Of a DNA stretch of 64,000 nt, positions 42,137 to 51,498 are shown piece after piece. This DNA comes from Pseudomonas sp. Seg1. Lineage in GTDB: Bacteria; Pseudomonadota; Gammaproteobacteria; Pseudomonadales; Pseudomonadaceae. Where the stretch lies: NCBI RefSeq assembly GCF_018326005.1, contig NZ_AP021903.1, positions 1-64,000 on the forward strand, given 5' to 3'. The notes beneath the pieces were generated by a model that ran no database searches, had not been told where the DNA came from, and saw only the letters and a list, made by a program, of their open reading frames with translations. Both the position numbers and the translations under genes were made by a program. How positions within the stretch are numbered: the stretch's first letter is position 1; each line of letters opens with the position of its first letter.

Positions 42137-42904
42137 ATGGATTGGCTGACCAACCCCGAAATCTGGGTTGCCTTCTTTACCCTGACTGCCCTGGAGATCG
42201 TCCTCGGCATCGATAACATCATCATGATTTCGATCCTGGTCAGCCGCATGCCCAAGCACATGCAGCAGCGCACCCGGATCTTCGGTCTTGGCCTGGCCAT
42301 GATCACGCGAATCCTGTTGCTGCTGTCGATCACCTGGGTCATGCGTCTCACCGCCGACCTCTTCGAGGTGTTCGGCCAGGGCATTTCCGGCCGCGACCTG
42401 ATCCTGTTCTTCGGTGGTCTGTTCCTGCTGTGGAAGAGCTCGCAAGAGATGTACCACGCGCTGGAAGGCGAAGACGAAAGCGACGACACGCCTGGCGGCA
42501 AGGGCGGCAACTTTCTCTACACCATCATCCAGATCGCAATCATCGACATCGTCTTCTCGCTGGACTCGGTGATCACCGCGGTTGGCATGGTCTCCCATGT
42601 GCCAGTGATGATTGCAGCGATCATCGTTGCCGTGCTGGTGATGATGCTGGCGTCGGGCAAGATCAGCGAGTTCATCGACAAGCATCCGTCGCTGAAAATG
42701 TTGGCGCTGTCGTTCCTGCTGGTGGTCGGCACGGTGCTGATTGCCGAGTCGTTCGACGTGCATGTACCGAAAGGCTACGTCTACTTCGCGATGGCGTTCT
42801 CGCTGGCGGTTGAAGCGATCAACATCAAACTGCGCGGCGCAATGGCCAAGAAGAAAAAGCAGCAGGATCCGGTAAAACTGCGCAAGGACATCCCGGGGCA
42901 GTAA
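42137..42904 (+). CDS. TerC-family membrane protein
   Basis: A 255-aa polytopic inner-membrane protein. It begins MDWLTNPEIWVAFFTLTALEIVLGIDNIIMISILVSRMP and has a second IDIVFSLDSVITAVGMV segment. The repeated acidic GxD/SLD motifs in TM helices are the family mark, thought to bind metal ions such as Mn. TerC proteins are linked to tellurite resistance or metal export; the exact role is not known. AAAGGA precedes the ATG. Confidence 0.93.
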   Translation: MDWLTNPEIWVAFFTLTALEIVLGIDNIIMISILVSRMPKHMQQRTRIFGLGLAMITRILLLLSITWVMRLTADLFEVFGQGISGRDLILFFGGLFLLWKSSQEMYHALEGEDESDDTPGGKGGNFLYTIIQIAIIDIVFSLDSVITAVGMVSHVPVMIAAIIVAVLVMMLASGKISEFIDKHPSLKMLALSFLLVVGTVLIAESFDVHVPKGYVYFAMAFSLAVEAINIKLRGAMAKKKKQQDPVKLRKDIPGQ

Positions 42905-42931
42905 TCGGGATTTCCAGCAGCGAGTACAAAA

Positions 42932-43025
42932 CCTGTGGGAGCTGGCTTGCCAGCGATAGCGCAGTGTCAGCGACATCGATGTCTGCTGAACGGACGCCAT
43001 CGCTGGCAAGCCAGACTCCCACAGG
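42932..43025. repeat. REP doublet (REPIN) 1 of the 42.9-43.3 kb cluster
   Basis: Inverted GCTGGCTTGCCAGC-type REPs lie at 42932-42957 and about 42995-43025. The spacer contains GTGTCAG, also seen in other doublets. The right copy has one extra base (CCAGACTCCC). Confidence 0.9.
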
Positions 43026-43063
43026 TTTTTTCTGCACCGATAAATTTGCGTCAGTGCGCAAAA

Positions 43064-43157
43064 CCTGTAGGAGTGAGCCTGCTCGCGATAGCGGTCTGTC
43101 AGTCAACAGCAATGTTGAGGCTGATGGCCCTATCGCGAGCAGGCTCACTCCTACATT
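43064..43157. repeat. REP doublet (variant family) 2 of the cluster
   Basis: TAGGAGTGAGCCTGCTCGCGATAG at about 43064-43092 and its inverted copy at 43130-43157 form a different REP family with a GAGCCTGCTC core. It lies between two doublets of the common family. Confidence 0.9.
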
Positions 43158-43188
43158 TGTTGTGGGCAACATTCAAACACCGCGATCC

Positions 43189-43280
43189 CTGTGGGAGCTG
43201 GCTTGCCAGCGATAGTGGAGTGTCAGCGACGTCAATGGTTGCTGGACGGACGCCATCGCTGGCAAGCCAGCTCCCACAAG
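43189..43280. repeat. REP doublet (REPIN) 3 of the cluster
   Basis: A third inverted pair, again the GCTGGCTTGCCAGC family, with the same spacer signature as doublet 1 (GTGTCAGCGAC ... GGACGCCATCGC). Between terC and the Na/Pi gene no protein-coding ORF is supported (42905-43467). Confidence 0.9.
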
Positions 43281-43467
43281 TGGCGGCGTTGATTTGGAAG
43301 GGGATGCATGAAGCTGTTTTCATGACACTTTTGTTTCAATCGGCACTTTGGCTGTGCAATGCTGGCGCCCAGTCCGTTCGCCAACTACAGCTTAAGTATC
43401 AGAACGTAGAAACCGTGCGGTACCGTCAACTTGCTCCTCTGGAGCGCTGCTATTACAGGGGGTCTGC

Positions 43468-45126
43468 ATGCTCACCCTGCTCAATCTGCTTTCCGCCGTC
43501 GCCCTGCTGATCTGGGGCACGCACATCGTCCGAACCGGCATCCTGCGGGTGTACGGCACCAATCTGCGCCATGTGATTGGCCAGAACATGTCCAAACGCT
43601 GGCTGGCCTTTGTCGCCGGCATCGTCGTCACGGCGATGGTGCAGAGCAGCAACGCCACCGCCATGCTCGTTACTTCTTTTGTCGGCCAGGGCCTGATGGC
43701 GCTGACACCGGCGCTGGCAACCATGCTTGGTGCCGACGTCGGCACGGCGCTGATGGCGCGGGTGTTGACGTTTGACTTGTCGTGGCTGTCGCCGCTGCTG
43801 ATTTTCCTCGGGGTGATTTTCTTTCTGTCGCGCAAACAGACGCGGCTCGGGCAGATGGGCCGGGTCAGCATCGGTCTGGGGTTGATCATTCTCGCGTTGC
43901 AGCTGATCGTCGAAGCCGCTGCGCCGATCACCCATGCACAGGGCGTGAAAGTGATTTTCGCCTCGCTCACCGGTGACATCCTTCTCGACGCCCTGGTCGG
44001 CGCGCTGTTCGCGATGATTTCCTACTCCAGCCTCGCTGCCGTGTTGCTCACCGCCACACTGGCCGGAGCCGCCGTGATCAGCCTGCCAGTGGCGATCGGT
44101 CTGGTCATCGGTGCCAACATCGGCAGCGGCGTGCTGGCGTTCATGAGCACCAGCATGCAGAACGCCGCCGGCCGGCAAGTGGCGTTGGGCAGCCTGTTGT
44201 ACAAACTGATCGGCCTGCTGCTGATCATTCCGGTGCTCGATCCGTTGGTGCACTGGATCGACAGCCTCGATTTCAGCCCGCAGGAAATGGTCATCGGCTT
44301 CCATCTGCTCTACAACACCGCGCGCTGTCTGATTCTGCTGCCGAGTGTCGGGCCGATGGCGCGGCTCTGCGCCTGGCTGCTGCCGGAGCGACCGGAGGTC
44401 AACGGCACCGCCAAACCGCGCCACCTCGACGCCACCGCATTGGTCACGCCGAGCCTGGCCTTGGCCAACGCCGCGCGGGAAACCCTGCGCATGGGCGATC
44501 TGCTCGACAACATGCTCGACGCGACGCTTGATGTGCTGCGCGGCAAGCAGACCGCCGTCACCCAGGAAATGCGCCGGCTGACCGACGACGTCGAAGCGCT
44601 GTACAGCGCGATCAAGCTCTATCTGGCGCAGATGCCTCGCGAGGACCTCGGCGAGCACGACAGTCGACGCTGGGCCGAGATCATCGAACTGGCGATCAAC
44701 CTGAAACTGGCCGCCGATCTCATCGAACGCATGCTGCGCAAGATCCAGCAGCAGAAGACTTCGCAGCGCCGCTCGTTTTCCGAAGAAGGCCTGGAGGATC
44801 TGGCCGGGCTGCAGCAGCAACTGATCGCCAACCTGCGTCTGGGCTTATCGGTGTTTCTCAGCGGTGATCGCGAAAGTGCCCGGCAATTGCTCCGGGAGAA
44901 ACGTCGCTTTCGCGCCCAGGAACGCCGTTTGGCCCATGCGCATGTCAGTCGTCTGCAACGCAAGATCGTGCAGAGTATCGAGACCAGTTCGCTGCATCTG
45001 GAGTTGATTGCGGACATGAAGCGGCTTAACTCGCTGTTTTGCGGCAGCGCGTATGTGGTGCTGGAAACGACGGATACCGGCGCACTGGCAGCGGATGATA
45101 TTGCTGACATCACGCATTCGCCTTGA
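43468..45126 (+). CDS. Na/Pi symporter-like protein with PhoU domain
   Basis: A 552-aa protein of the NptA/YjbB type. The N-terminal ~310 residues form two membrane repeats with the family motif MVQSSNATAMLVTSF and the second-repeat equivalent MISYSSLAAVLLTA. The C-terminal half (about 340-540) is a helical PhoU-like domain. Such proteins carry phosphate across the inner membrane. The ATG follows CAGGGGGTCTGC. No phosphate-regulon genes are adjacent. Confidence 0.9.
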   Translation: MLTLLNLLSAVALLIWGTHIVRTGILRVYGTNLRHVIGQNMSKRWLAFVAGIVVTAMVQSSNATAMLVTSFVGQGLMALTPALATMLGADVGTALMARVLTFDLSWLSPLLIFLGVIFFLSRKQTRLGQMGRVSIGLGLIILALQLIVEAAAPITHAQGVKVIFASLTGDILLDALVGALFAMISYSSLAAVLLTATLAGAAVISLPVAIGLVIGANIGSGVLAFMSTSMQNAAGRQVALGSLLYKLIGLLLIIPVLDPLVHWIDSLDFSPQEMVIGFHLLYNTARCLILLPSVGPMARLCAWLLPERPEVNGTAKPRHLDATALVTPSLALANAARETLRMGDLLDNMLDATLDVLRGKQTAVTQEMRRLTDDVEALYSAIKLYLAQMPREDLGEHDSRRWAEIIELAINLKLAADLIERMLRKIQQQKTSQRRSFSEEGLEDLAGLQQQLIANLRLGLSVFLSGDRESARQLLREKRRFRAQERRLAHAHVSRLQRKIVQSIETSSLHLELIADMKRLNSLFCGSAYVVLETTDTGALAADDIADITHSP

Positions 45127-45174
45127 ACGTCTGGGGCCAGGGTCAGTCAGTAACACAGAGTTCAGCCTCAATGG

Positions 45175-45253
45175 CCCCATCGCTGGCAAGCCAGCTGCCA
45201 CAGGGTTTTGTGAGCGCCGCAAATCCTTGTGGGAGCTGGCTTGCCAGCGATGG
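45175..45253. repeat. REP doublet (REPIN)
   Basis: Inverted GCTGGCTTGCCAGC-family copies at 45175-45204 (with CAGCTGCC variant) and 45227-45253 lie between the Na/Pi gene and the M16 peptidase gene. Confidence 0.88.
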
Positions 45254-45303
45254 GCCCCTGACTGACGCCACGGATCTCCAAATCAGCCGTATGGAAGCCT
45301 GTT

Positions 45304-46698
45304 ATGCGTTGCCTGTTGTTCGCTTGTCTGTTGCTTGGTTCCTTGCCGGCCTTCGCACTGGATCGTTTCCAGGTCGAAGGTTATGCGCTGCCCAACGGTT
45401 TGCAGTTGTTGCTCAAACCCGGCACGGAACGCGGGCATGTGGCGATCCGGCTGGTGGTCGGCGTCGGTCTCGACGATTTCGATTGTGATGAAAAAGAGCT
45501 GCCGCACCTGCTTGAGCACTTGCTGTTCAGCGGCATCGACGCCACTGGCGAAGGTGGCCTCGAAGAACGCATGCAGGCGCTGGGCGGCGAGTGGAATGCC
45601 TTCACCAGCAACGCGGACACCACATTCGTGATCGAAGCTCCGGCGAAAAACCAGCGCAAGGTGCTCGACCTGTTGCTTGATCTGTTGACCCAGACCCGCA
45701 TCGACGACAATGCCATCAACGCCGCCAAACGCGTGGTCGAGCGCGAGGACGGCGGCCATTACACCAAGTTGCAACGTTTTCTCGACCGTCAGGACCTGGG
45801 CCACACCGCGAGCAATCAACTGGCGGTGGAACTTGGCCTGAAATGCCCGCAGCGGGCTGAAGTCGGCCACCTGACTCAGGCGCAACTGGAGAAGGTACGC
45901 AAGGCCTGGTACGCGCCGAATAACATGACCCTGATCGTCGTCGGCGAACTCGACAAGCTGCTGCCGGCTTATCTGGAACGCACCTGGGGCGCCCTCGAAG
46001 CGGTTGACCCGAGCGAACACCGACCTTTGCCGGACATCCGCATCAGTGCCGCCCATGAACGCACCCTCACCCGCGGTTTTATCGGCGACAGCGCCAAGCT
46101 GCACTGGCTGGTGCCGGAACCGGTGCTGGACGATCAGTACGACGAGACCTTCGACATCCTCAAGGACTACCTCGACTGGGCGCTGTACCGGCAAATCCGC
46201 CTGAACCACGGTTTGTCGTACGGGCCTTGGGCCGAGCGTGAAGTGTTTGGTGGCGTCGGCTTCATGAGCCTGAATGCCGATCTGGATCGCGATGACGTCG
46301 ACGAAGCCATCCAGGTGCTGGAAGACCTCAAGGCCGACCTGCTGAAAAACGGCCTCGATGCCGACACCTTCGCCCGGATCAAACAGGCCGCCATCGCTCA
46401 TCAGGCCTGGGCGGTGCAAGGCAACAGCGCGCTGGCCGATTATTACTGGAGCGCGCTGGGGGATTACGAGGATGGCCGCTTCGCCAATCCGGCGCGGGAG
46501 CTGCAAGGCGTGACGCTGGAGACGGCGAACAAGGCCATGCGCGAGTTACTGCTGCAACCGGGGTATCTGCGGATCGAGAAGCCGTTGATCAGTGATGATC
46601 AGGTGTTGTGGCTGGTGGCGGGCGGGCTCGGTGTGGTGCTGCTGATCCTGATCGGCTGGCGGTTGCGCCGCCGCCACAAATCCGTGGGCAACCATTAA
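45304..46698 (+). CDS. M16 family zinc peptidase with C-terminal membrane anchor
   Basis: A 464-aa insulinase-like protein. The signal peptide is MRCLLFACLLLGSLPAFA. The inverted zinc motif HxxEH is present as PHLLEHLLFSG. A downstream VVEREDGGH provides the candidate third ligand Glu. The second M16 domain (about 210-420) lacks a zinc motif, as usual. It ends with a hydrophobic segment (VLWLVAGGLGVVLLILIGWRL) and a basic tail, so the enzyme is probably periplasmic and anchored to the inner membrane. The substrate is unknown. Confidence 0.9.
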   Translation: MRCLLFACLLLGSLPAFALDRFQVEGYALPNGLQLLLKPGTERGHVAIRLVVGVGLDDFDCDEKELPHLLEHLLFSGIDATGEGGLEERMQALGGEWNAFTSNADTTFVIEAPAKNQRKVLDLLLDLLTQTRIDDNAINAAKRVVEREDGGHYTKLQRFLDRQDLGHTASNQLAVELGLKCPQRAEVGHLTQAQLEKVRKAWYAPNNMTLIVVGELDKLLPAYLERTWGALEAVDPSEHRPLPDIRISAAHERTLTRGFIGDSAKLHWLVPEPVLDDQYDETFDILKDYLDWALYRQIRLNHGLSYGPWAEREVFGGVGFMSLNADLDRDDVDEAIQVLEDLKADLLKNGLDADTFARIKQAAIAHQAWAVQGNSALADYYWSALGDYEDGRFANPARELQGVTLETANKAMRELLLQPGYLRIEKPLISDDQVLWLVAGGLGVVLLILIGWRLRRRHKSVGNH

Positions 46699-46702
46699 TT
46701 TT

Positions 46703-46845
46703 GTGGTGAGGGGATTTATCCCCGATGGGCTGCGCAGCGGCCCCTACCCCGATAAACCCATTCCTCCAGACAAAACGCATTCGCCGGGTTTGCGACGGCT
46801 GCGCCGCCGATCGGGGATAAATCCCCTCGCCACAGGGGTTATGTG
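46703..46845. repeat. Long inverted repeat (family D)
   Basis: GAGGGGATTTATCCCCGATGGG (arms quoted in part) at 46707-46729 is mirrored by ATCGGGGATAAATCCCCTC at about 46809-46830. GCTGCGCAGC and a GCGCCGCC stretch lie internal to the arms. It is another common intergenic repeat type of the P. fluorescens group. No gene is seen. Confidence 0.85.
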
Positions 46846-46892
46846 GCGGTAACCTTTCCGGGTTTTTTCCTACAGTGTCGTGCGCCCCCAAA

Positions 46893-47921
46893 ATGCCAAA
46901 ACTGACCCTGCTGATCCAGCGCATTCTCGAACTGATGAAGCGCTACCCCGGGGTCATTGCGCTTGGCGGTTTCATCTCCGGGGTCGGTAGTTTCATTCTG
47001 GTCGACCGCCAGCAGGGTCTGGCGAGCTGGATCACCATCATCATGCTGCTGAGCTGGATCTGGCTGATGCTGGAAAACACCCTCACCGGCCTGTTCACCC
47101 GCGTGTTCAAACGGGAAATCCCCCAGCCGCTGCTGCGTTACGCGACGCAGATGATCCATCAGGAAAGCCTGTTTTTCGTTCTGCCCTTTTTCTTCATCAC
47201 CACGACGTGGAACAGCGGCCAGTTGATTTTCACCGGCCTGCTCAGCGTCGCGGCATTGATCTCGATCGTCGATCCGCTCTATTACAAATGGCTGGCGCCA
47301 CGGCGCTGGGCGTTCCTCGCGTTGCACACGCTGACCCTGTTCGCCGCCCTGCTCACCGCGCTGCCGGTGATCATGCACCTGACCACCGCGCAGAGCTTCA
47401 AATGGGCGCTGGGTATTTCCGTGTTGTTGTCGTTCCCGAGCCTGGCGTCGATCTTCCCGATCCGCACCGTGCGTAACGCCCTGGCGATTCTGTGCATCAC
47501 CGTCGGTATCGGCGGCGTCGGTTGGGTGCTGCGTTCGTGGGTGCCACCGGCGACGCTGTGGATGACCGACGTGGCAATCAGCACGCAATTGCAGGATCGT
47601 ACCCCCGGCGCCAGCCTCGACGAGGTCAGCGCCGAGCAGATCCGCAACGGCGGGCTCTACGCCTATACCGCGATCAATGCGCCGCGCGGCCTGGACGAGC
47701 GGATTTATCATGTCTGGCAGTTCAACGGCAAAGAGGTCGACCGCATCGCCCTCGACATCCACGGTGGGCGCAAGGAAGGCTACCGGGCGTGGACGCACAA
47801 GCAGAATTTCCCCGGCAACCCGGCGGGCAAATGGCAAGTCCGGGTGCTCACCGAGGACGGCCAAGTGATCGGCGTGCTGCGTTTCGAAGTGACGGACAGC
47901 ACAGCGACCAAAGAAAAGTAA
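46893..47921 (+). CDS. DUF5924/DUF2914 membrane protein
   Basis: A 342-aa inner-membrane protein with about seven hydrophobic segments over residues 15-210, then a C-terminal soluble part (about 225-335). The latter reads YHVWQFNGKEVDRIALDI...GKWQVRVLTEDGQVIGVLRFEV and resembles DUF2914. The start is unclear: GTG at 46875 is in frame; ATG at 46893 is preferred. Neither has a good ribosome site. The function is unknown; it precedes the MCE transporter operon. Confidence 0.8.
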   Translation: MPKLTLLIQRILELMKRYPGVIALGGFISGVGSFILVDRQQGLASWITIIMLLSWIWLMLENTLTGLFTRVFKREIPQPLLRYATQMIHQESLFFVLPFFFITTTWNSGQLIFTGLLSVAALISIVDPLYYKWLAPRRWAFLALHTLTLFAALLTALPVIMHLTTAQSFKWALGISVLLSFPSLASIFPIRTVRNALAILCITVGIGGVGWVLRSWVPPATLWMTDVAISTQLQDRTPGASLDEVSAEQIRNGGLYAYTAINAPRGLDERIYHVWQFNGKEVDRIALDIHGGRKEGYRAWTHKQNFPGNPAGKWQVRVLTEDGQVIGVLRFEVTDSTATKEK

Positions 47922-47976
47922 TCGGGTTCGTGCTATTACGTATGCCAGCGTATTTAGCCGATAAAGCACGGAGCTT

Positions 47977-49125
47977 ATGACCAGCAGCTCGATGACAGGC
48001 AGTGCCCAACTGGACACGTCGATCAGCCCTGCCCGCCTGCGGGTTTCCGGGGACTGGACGCTTGCCCATTACGCCGAGCTCAAGCAACTGACCGAAAAGC
48101 TCCACGGCCAGTACGACACCGCTACCTCGATCGATCTCAACGGTCTCGGCGCCCTCGACACCGCTGGCGCCTCCTTGCTGGTCGAGCTGCTCGGTTCCGA
48201 GCGCCTCGGCAAATCCGCCGAACACCCCGATTGCACGATTTCCCAGGCTGACCGCGCCCTGCTGCAAACCGTGTATCAGTCGATGACCGACTTCTGCGTG
48301 CCGATCAAAGAGCCGGAAGTCAGCGTCAGCGTGCAACTGCTGACGCGCATCGGCCGCGCCGTGGACACGGTCTGGCAGGACACCCTGCAAGTGCTGGGCT
48401 TCATCGGCCTGATCCTCGAAACCATCGCCCGTGGACTGTTCCGGCCCAAGCGCTGGCGGATCACGCCGATGATTGCCCACATTGAACAGACCGGCCTCGA
48501 TGCCGCACCGATTGTGGCGTTGCTGACCTTTTTGGTCGGCGCCGTGGTGGCCTTCCTCGGCGCGACGGTGCTGGCCAGTTTCGGCGCGACGATTTTCACC
48601 GTGGACCTGGTGGGATTTTCGTTTTTGCGCGAGTTCGGCGTGTTGCTGACGGCGATCCTGATGGCCGGGCGCACCGCCAGTGCCTTTACCGCGCAGATCG
48701 GCTCGATGAAGGCCAACGAAGAGATCGACGCGATTCGCACGCTGGGCCTCGACCCCGTCGAGTTGCTGGTGGTGCCACGGGTGCTGGCGATGCTGGTGGC
48801 GCTGCCGATGCTGACGTTCCTGGCGATGCTCTGCGGGATCATTGGCGGCGGCGTGGTCTGCGCGGTGTCGCTGGGGATTTCCCCGGCGATGTTCCTCTCG
48901 GTGCTGCAAGCCGACATCGGCATTCAGCATTTTCTGGTGGGTCTGGTGAAAGCCCCGGTCTTCGCCTTCCTTATCGCGACGATTGGCTGTCTGGAAGGCT
49001 TCAAGGTCAGCGGCAGCGCCGAATCGGTCGGTGCTCACACCACCTCGGCGGTGGTGCAGTCGATTTTCGTGGTGATCGTGCTTGATGCGGTGGCCGCGCT
49101 GTTCTTCATGGAGATGGGCTGGTGA
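47977..49125 (+). CDS. MlaE-like lipid ABC permease with N-terminal STAS domain
   Basis: A 382-aa fusion. Residues 1-105 form a STAS-like domain (LRVSGDWTLAHYAEL; IDLNGLGALDTAGASLLVELL). Residues about 130-382 are the MlaE permease with five to six hydrophobic segments and REFGVLLTAILMAGRTASAFTAQIGSMKANEEIDAI. It forms the membrane part of an MCE transporter moving lipids between membranes. The next gene starts inside its stop. CGGAG precedes the ATG. Confidence 0.92.
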   Translation: MTSSSMTGSAQLDTSISPARLRVSGDWTLAHYAELKQLTEKLHGQYDTATSIDLNGLGALDTAGASLLVELLGSERLGKSAEHPDCTISQADRALLQTVYQSMTDFCVPIKEPEVSVSVQLLTRIGRAVDTVWQDTLQVLGFIGLILETIARGLFRPKRWRITPMIAHIEQTGLDAAPIVALLTFLVGAVVAFLGATVLASFGATIFTVDLVGFSFLREFGVLLTAILMAGRTASAFTAQIGSMKANEEIDAIRTLGLDPVELLVVPRVLAMLVALPMLTFLAMLCGIIGGGVVCAVSLGISPAMFLSVLQADIGIQHFLVGLVKAPVFAFLIATIGCLEGFKVSGSAESVGAHTTSAVVQSIFVVIVLDAVAALFFMEMGW

Positions 49126-49925
49126 GTCGTCTACCCCGCGCGCCCTCGGAGGCGGTGATTGAAGTCCGTGGCCTGTGCAATCGCTTCGGCAGCCAGAGCG
49201 TCCACGAGAACCTCGATCTGGATTTGTACAAAGGCGAGATTCTCGCCGTGGTCGGCGGCTCCGGCAGCGGCAAGTCGGTGCTGCTGCGCAGCATCGTCGG
49301 CCTGCGCCGGCCCAGCGAAGGTCTGGTCAAAGTGTTCGGGCAAAACCTGCCGAGCCTGTCCGAGCATGAGCGTTCGCTGGTCGAACGGCGTTTTGGCGTG
49401 CTGTTCCAGAAAGGCGCGCTGTTCTCTTCGCTGACCGTTACCGAGAACGTCGCCCTGCCCCTCATCGAACACGCCGGCCTCAGCCGCGAGGACGCGGAAC
49501 ATCTTGCGGCAGTCAAACTGGCGCTGGCCGGGCTGCCGCTGTCGGCGGCGGACAAGTACCCGGCCTCGCTGTCCGGCGGCATGATCAAACGTGCGGCGCT
49601 GGCCCGGGCGCTGGCGCTGGATCCGGACATCCTGTTTCTCGATGAACCCACCGCCGGCCTCGATCCGATCGGCGCGGCGCAGTTCGATCAACTGATCCTG
49701 ACCCTGCGCGATGCGCTGGGCCTCAGCGTGTTTCTGGTGACCCACGACCTCGACACGCTCTACACCATCACCGACCGCGTGGCGGTGCTGGCGCAGAAGA
49801 AAGTACTGGTTGCCGGCCCCATCGACGTTGTTTCCGAAACCAACGACGCGTGGATTCACGAATACTTCCACGGCCCGCGCGGCCGCTCGGCGCTGGACGC
49901 CGCCAAATTGCTCAACGAGGTCTGA
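49122..49925 (+). CDS. MlaF-like ABC transporter ATP-binding protein
   Basis: A 267-aa ATPase for the permease at 47977. Walker A is VVGGSGSGKSVLLRSI, signature LSGGMIKRAALARALALDPDILFLDEPTAGLDPI includes Walker B, and the switch is VTHD. The start is GTG at 49122 (GTGA overlap with the permease stop). The MlaD-like gene follows 2 bp after its stop. Confidence 0.95.
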   Translation: MSRLPRAPSEAVIEVRGLCNRFGSQSVHENLDLDLYKGEILAVVGGSGSGKSVLLRSIVGLRRPSEGLVKVFGQNLPSLSEHERSLVERRFGVLFQKGALFSSLTVTENVALPLIEHAGLSREDAEHLAAVKLALAGLPLSAADKYPASLSGGMIKRAALARALALDPDILFLDEPTAGLDPIGAAQFDQLILTLRDALGLSVFLVTHDLDTLYTITDRVAVLAQKKVLVAGPIDVVSETNDAWIHEYFHGPRGRSALDAAKLLNEV

Positions 49926-49926
49926 C

Positions 49927-50865
49927 ATGGAAACCCGAGCCCATCATGTGTTGATCGGCCTGTTCTCGGTTATTGTCGTGGCGGGCGCCCTGCTCTTCGG
50001 CCTGTGGCTGGCCAAGTCCAGCGTCGACACTGAGTTCAAGGATTACGAAATCGTCTTCAACGAGGCGGTCAGCGGCCTGTCCAAGGGCAGCCCGGTGCAG
50101 TACAGCGGGATCAAGGTCGGCGACGTGGTCAGCCTGCGCCTCGACCCCAAGGACCCGCGCCGGGTGCTGGCGCGGATTCGGCTGGGCGGCGACACGCCGG
50201 TCAAGGAGGACACCCAGGCCAAACTGGCGCTGGCCGGGATCACCGGCACCTCGATCATCCAGCTCAGCGGCGGCACGCCAGACAGCCCGCAACTACGTGG
50301 GCATGACGGCAAGCTGCCGATCATCGTCGCCTCGCCCTCGCCTATTTCGCGGCTGCTCAACGACAGCAACGACTTGATGAGCGGGATCAGTTCTTTGCTG
50401 GGCAACGCCAATCAGATGTTTTCCGCCGAGAACGTCGAGCGCGTTAGCAAAACCCTGGCGCATCTGGAGCAGACCACCGGCTCGATCAATGATCAGCGCG
50501 GCGATCTGCGTCAGGCCATGCAGCAACTGGCGGCAGTCGGCAAACAGGCCGGCAGCATGCTCGAACAGACCTCGGCGTTGATGCGCAACGCCAACGGCTT
50601 GCTCAACGATCAGGGCAAACAAGCGCTGGGCAGCGCCGAGCAGGCGATGAAATCGCTGGAACAGAGCAGCGCCACGATCAATGGCTTGCTGAGCAAAAAC
50701 CAGAACTCTCTCGATAATGGCATGCAGGGCCTCAATGGCCTGGCTCCGGCGATTCGCGAATTGCGCGAAACCCTGACCTCGCTGCGCGCCATTTCTCAAC
50801 GCCTGGAGGCCAACCCGAGCGGTTACCTGCTGGGCAGTGACAAGAACAAGGAGTTCACGCCATGA
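49927..50865 (+). CDS. MlaD-family MCE substrate-binding protein
   Basis: A 312-aa periplasmic MCE protein anchored by one N-terminal TM (VLIGLFSVIVVAGALLFGLWLA). The MCE domain (about 38-120) reads YEIVFNEAVSGLSKGSPVQYSGIKVGDVVSL. A long helical region (about 150-300) follows and may form a coiled-coil tunnel. The start at 49927 (METRAHHVLIG) follows the ATPase stop by 2 bp. It is longer than MlaD (about 150-180 aa), closer to the LetB/PqiB style of extended MCE proteins but with one MCE domain. Confidence 0.92.
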   Translation: METRAHHVLIGLFSVIVVAGALLFGLWLAKSSVDTEFKDYEIVFNEAVSGLSKGSPVQYSGIKVGDVVSLRLDPKDPRRVLARIRLGGDTPVKEDTQAKLALAGITGTSIIQLSGGTPDSPQLRGHDGKLPIIVASPSPISRLLNDSNDLMSGISSLLGNANQMFSAENVERVSKTLAHLEQTTGSINDQRGDLRQAMQQLAAVGKQAGSMLEQTSALMRNANGLLNDQGKQALGSAEQAMKSLEQSSATINGLLSKNQNSLDNGMQGLNGLAPAIRELRETLTSLRAISQRLEANPSGYLLGSDKNKEFTP

Positions 50866-51485
50866 AGCTGACTCGCCTCGCCCTCCTCGCCGGTTTTACG
50901 CTGATCGCGGCGTGCTCGATCCTGCCCAAGTCGGAACCATCGGATGTTTATCGCCTGCCGATCACTCAGGCGCCCGCCTCGACCAATGCGGCGGCCACGC
51001 AACACTGGTCGCTGCGTTTGAACAAGTTGCAGGCCAGCGAAGCGCTGAACCGACCGAACATCGCCGTCATCCCGCAAGGCGATGTGATCAGCAGCTACAA
51101 GGCTTCGCGCTGGAGCGATCCGGCGCCGGTGCTGCTGCGCAATCGCTTGCTGGACGGCTTTGCCCGTGATGGTCGGGTGACGTTGCTGAGTACCGATGAC
51201 AGCAATTTTGCGGCGGATCTGGAACTGGGCGGGAATTTGCAGGCGTTTCAGACGGAATATCAGGGGAATCAGGCCAGCGTGGTGGTGCGCCTTGATGCGT
51301 TGATCGTGCGTGGCTATGACCAGCGAATTCTCGCCAGTCGCCGCTTTGAGGAGCGTCAGCCACTGAGTGATGTGCAGGTGCCAGCGGTGGTCGCCGGGTT
51401 TGGTCAGGCCAGTGATCGCCTGACCGCGAAAGTCGTGGCGTGGGCCGTGGGCCAAGGCCAAAAATTGGCCCCGCAAAAGCCTTAA
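50862..51485 (+). CDS. ABC-type transport auxiliary lipoprotein (PqiC/LetA-system family)
   Basis: A 207-aa lipoprotein. The signal sequence MKLTRLALLAGFTLIAAC ends in the lipobox LIAAC; S follows C, favouring outer-membrane localisation. The domain (about 45-200) matches the PqiC-like auxiliary lipoprotein family, with SSYKASRWSDPAPVLLRNRLLDGF. It overlaps the MCE gene by 4 bp (ATGA) and completes a permease-ATPase-MCE-lipoprotein operon. Confidence 0.92.
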   Translation: MKLTRLALLAGFTLIAACSILPKSEPSDVYRLPITQAPASTNAAATQHWSLRLNKLQASEALNRPNIAVIPQGDVISSYKASRWSDPAPVLLRNRLLDGFARDGRVTLLSTDDSNFAADLELGGNLQAFQTEYQGNQASVVVRLDALIVRGYDQRILASRRFEERQPLSDVQVPAVVAGFGQASDRLTAKVVAWAVGQGQKLAPQKP

Positions 51486-51498
51486 GACCAACACAATC

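Noticed and set aside
42932..43280. CRISPR-like repeat array
   Set aside because: Repeats alternate in orientation, are palindromic and differ in spacing; they are REP doublets, and no cas genes are present.
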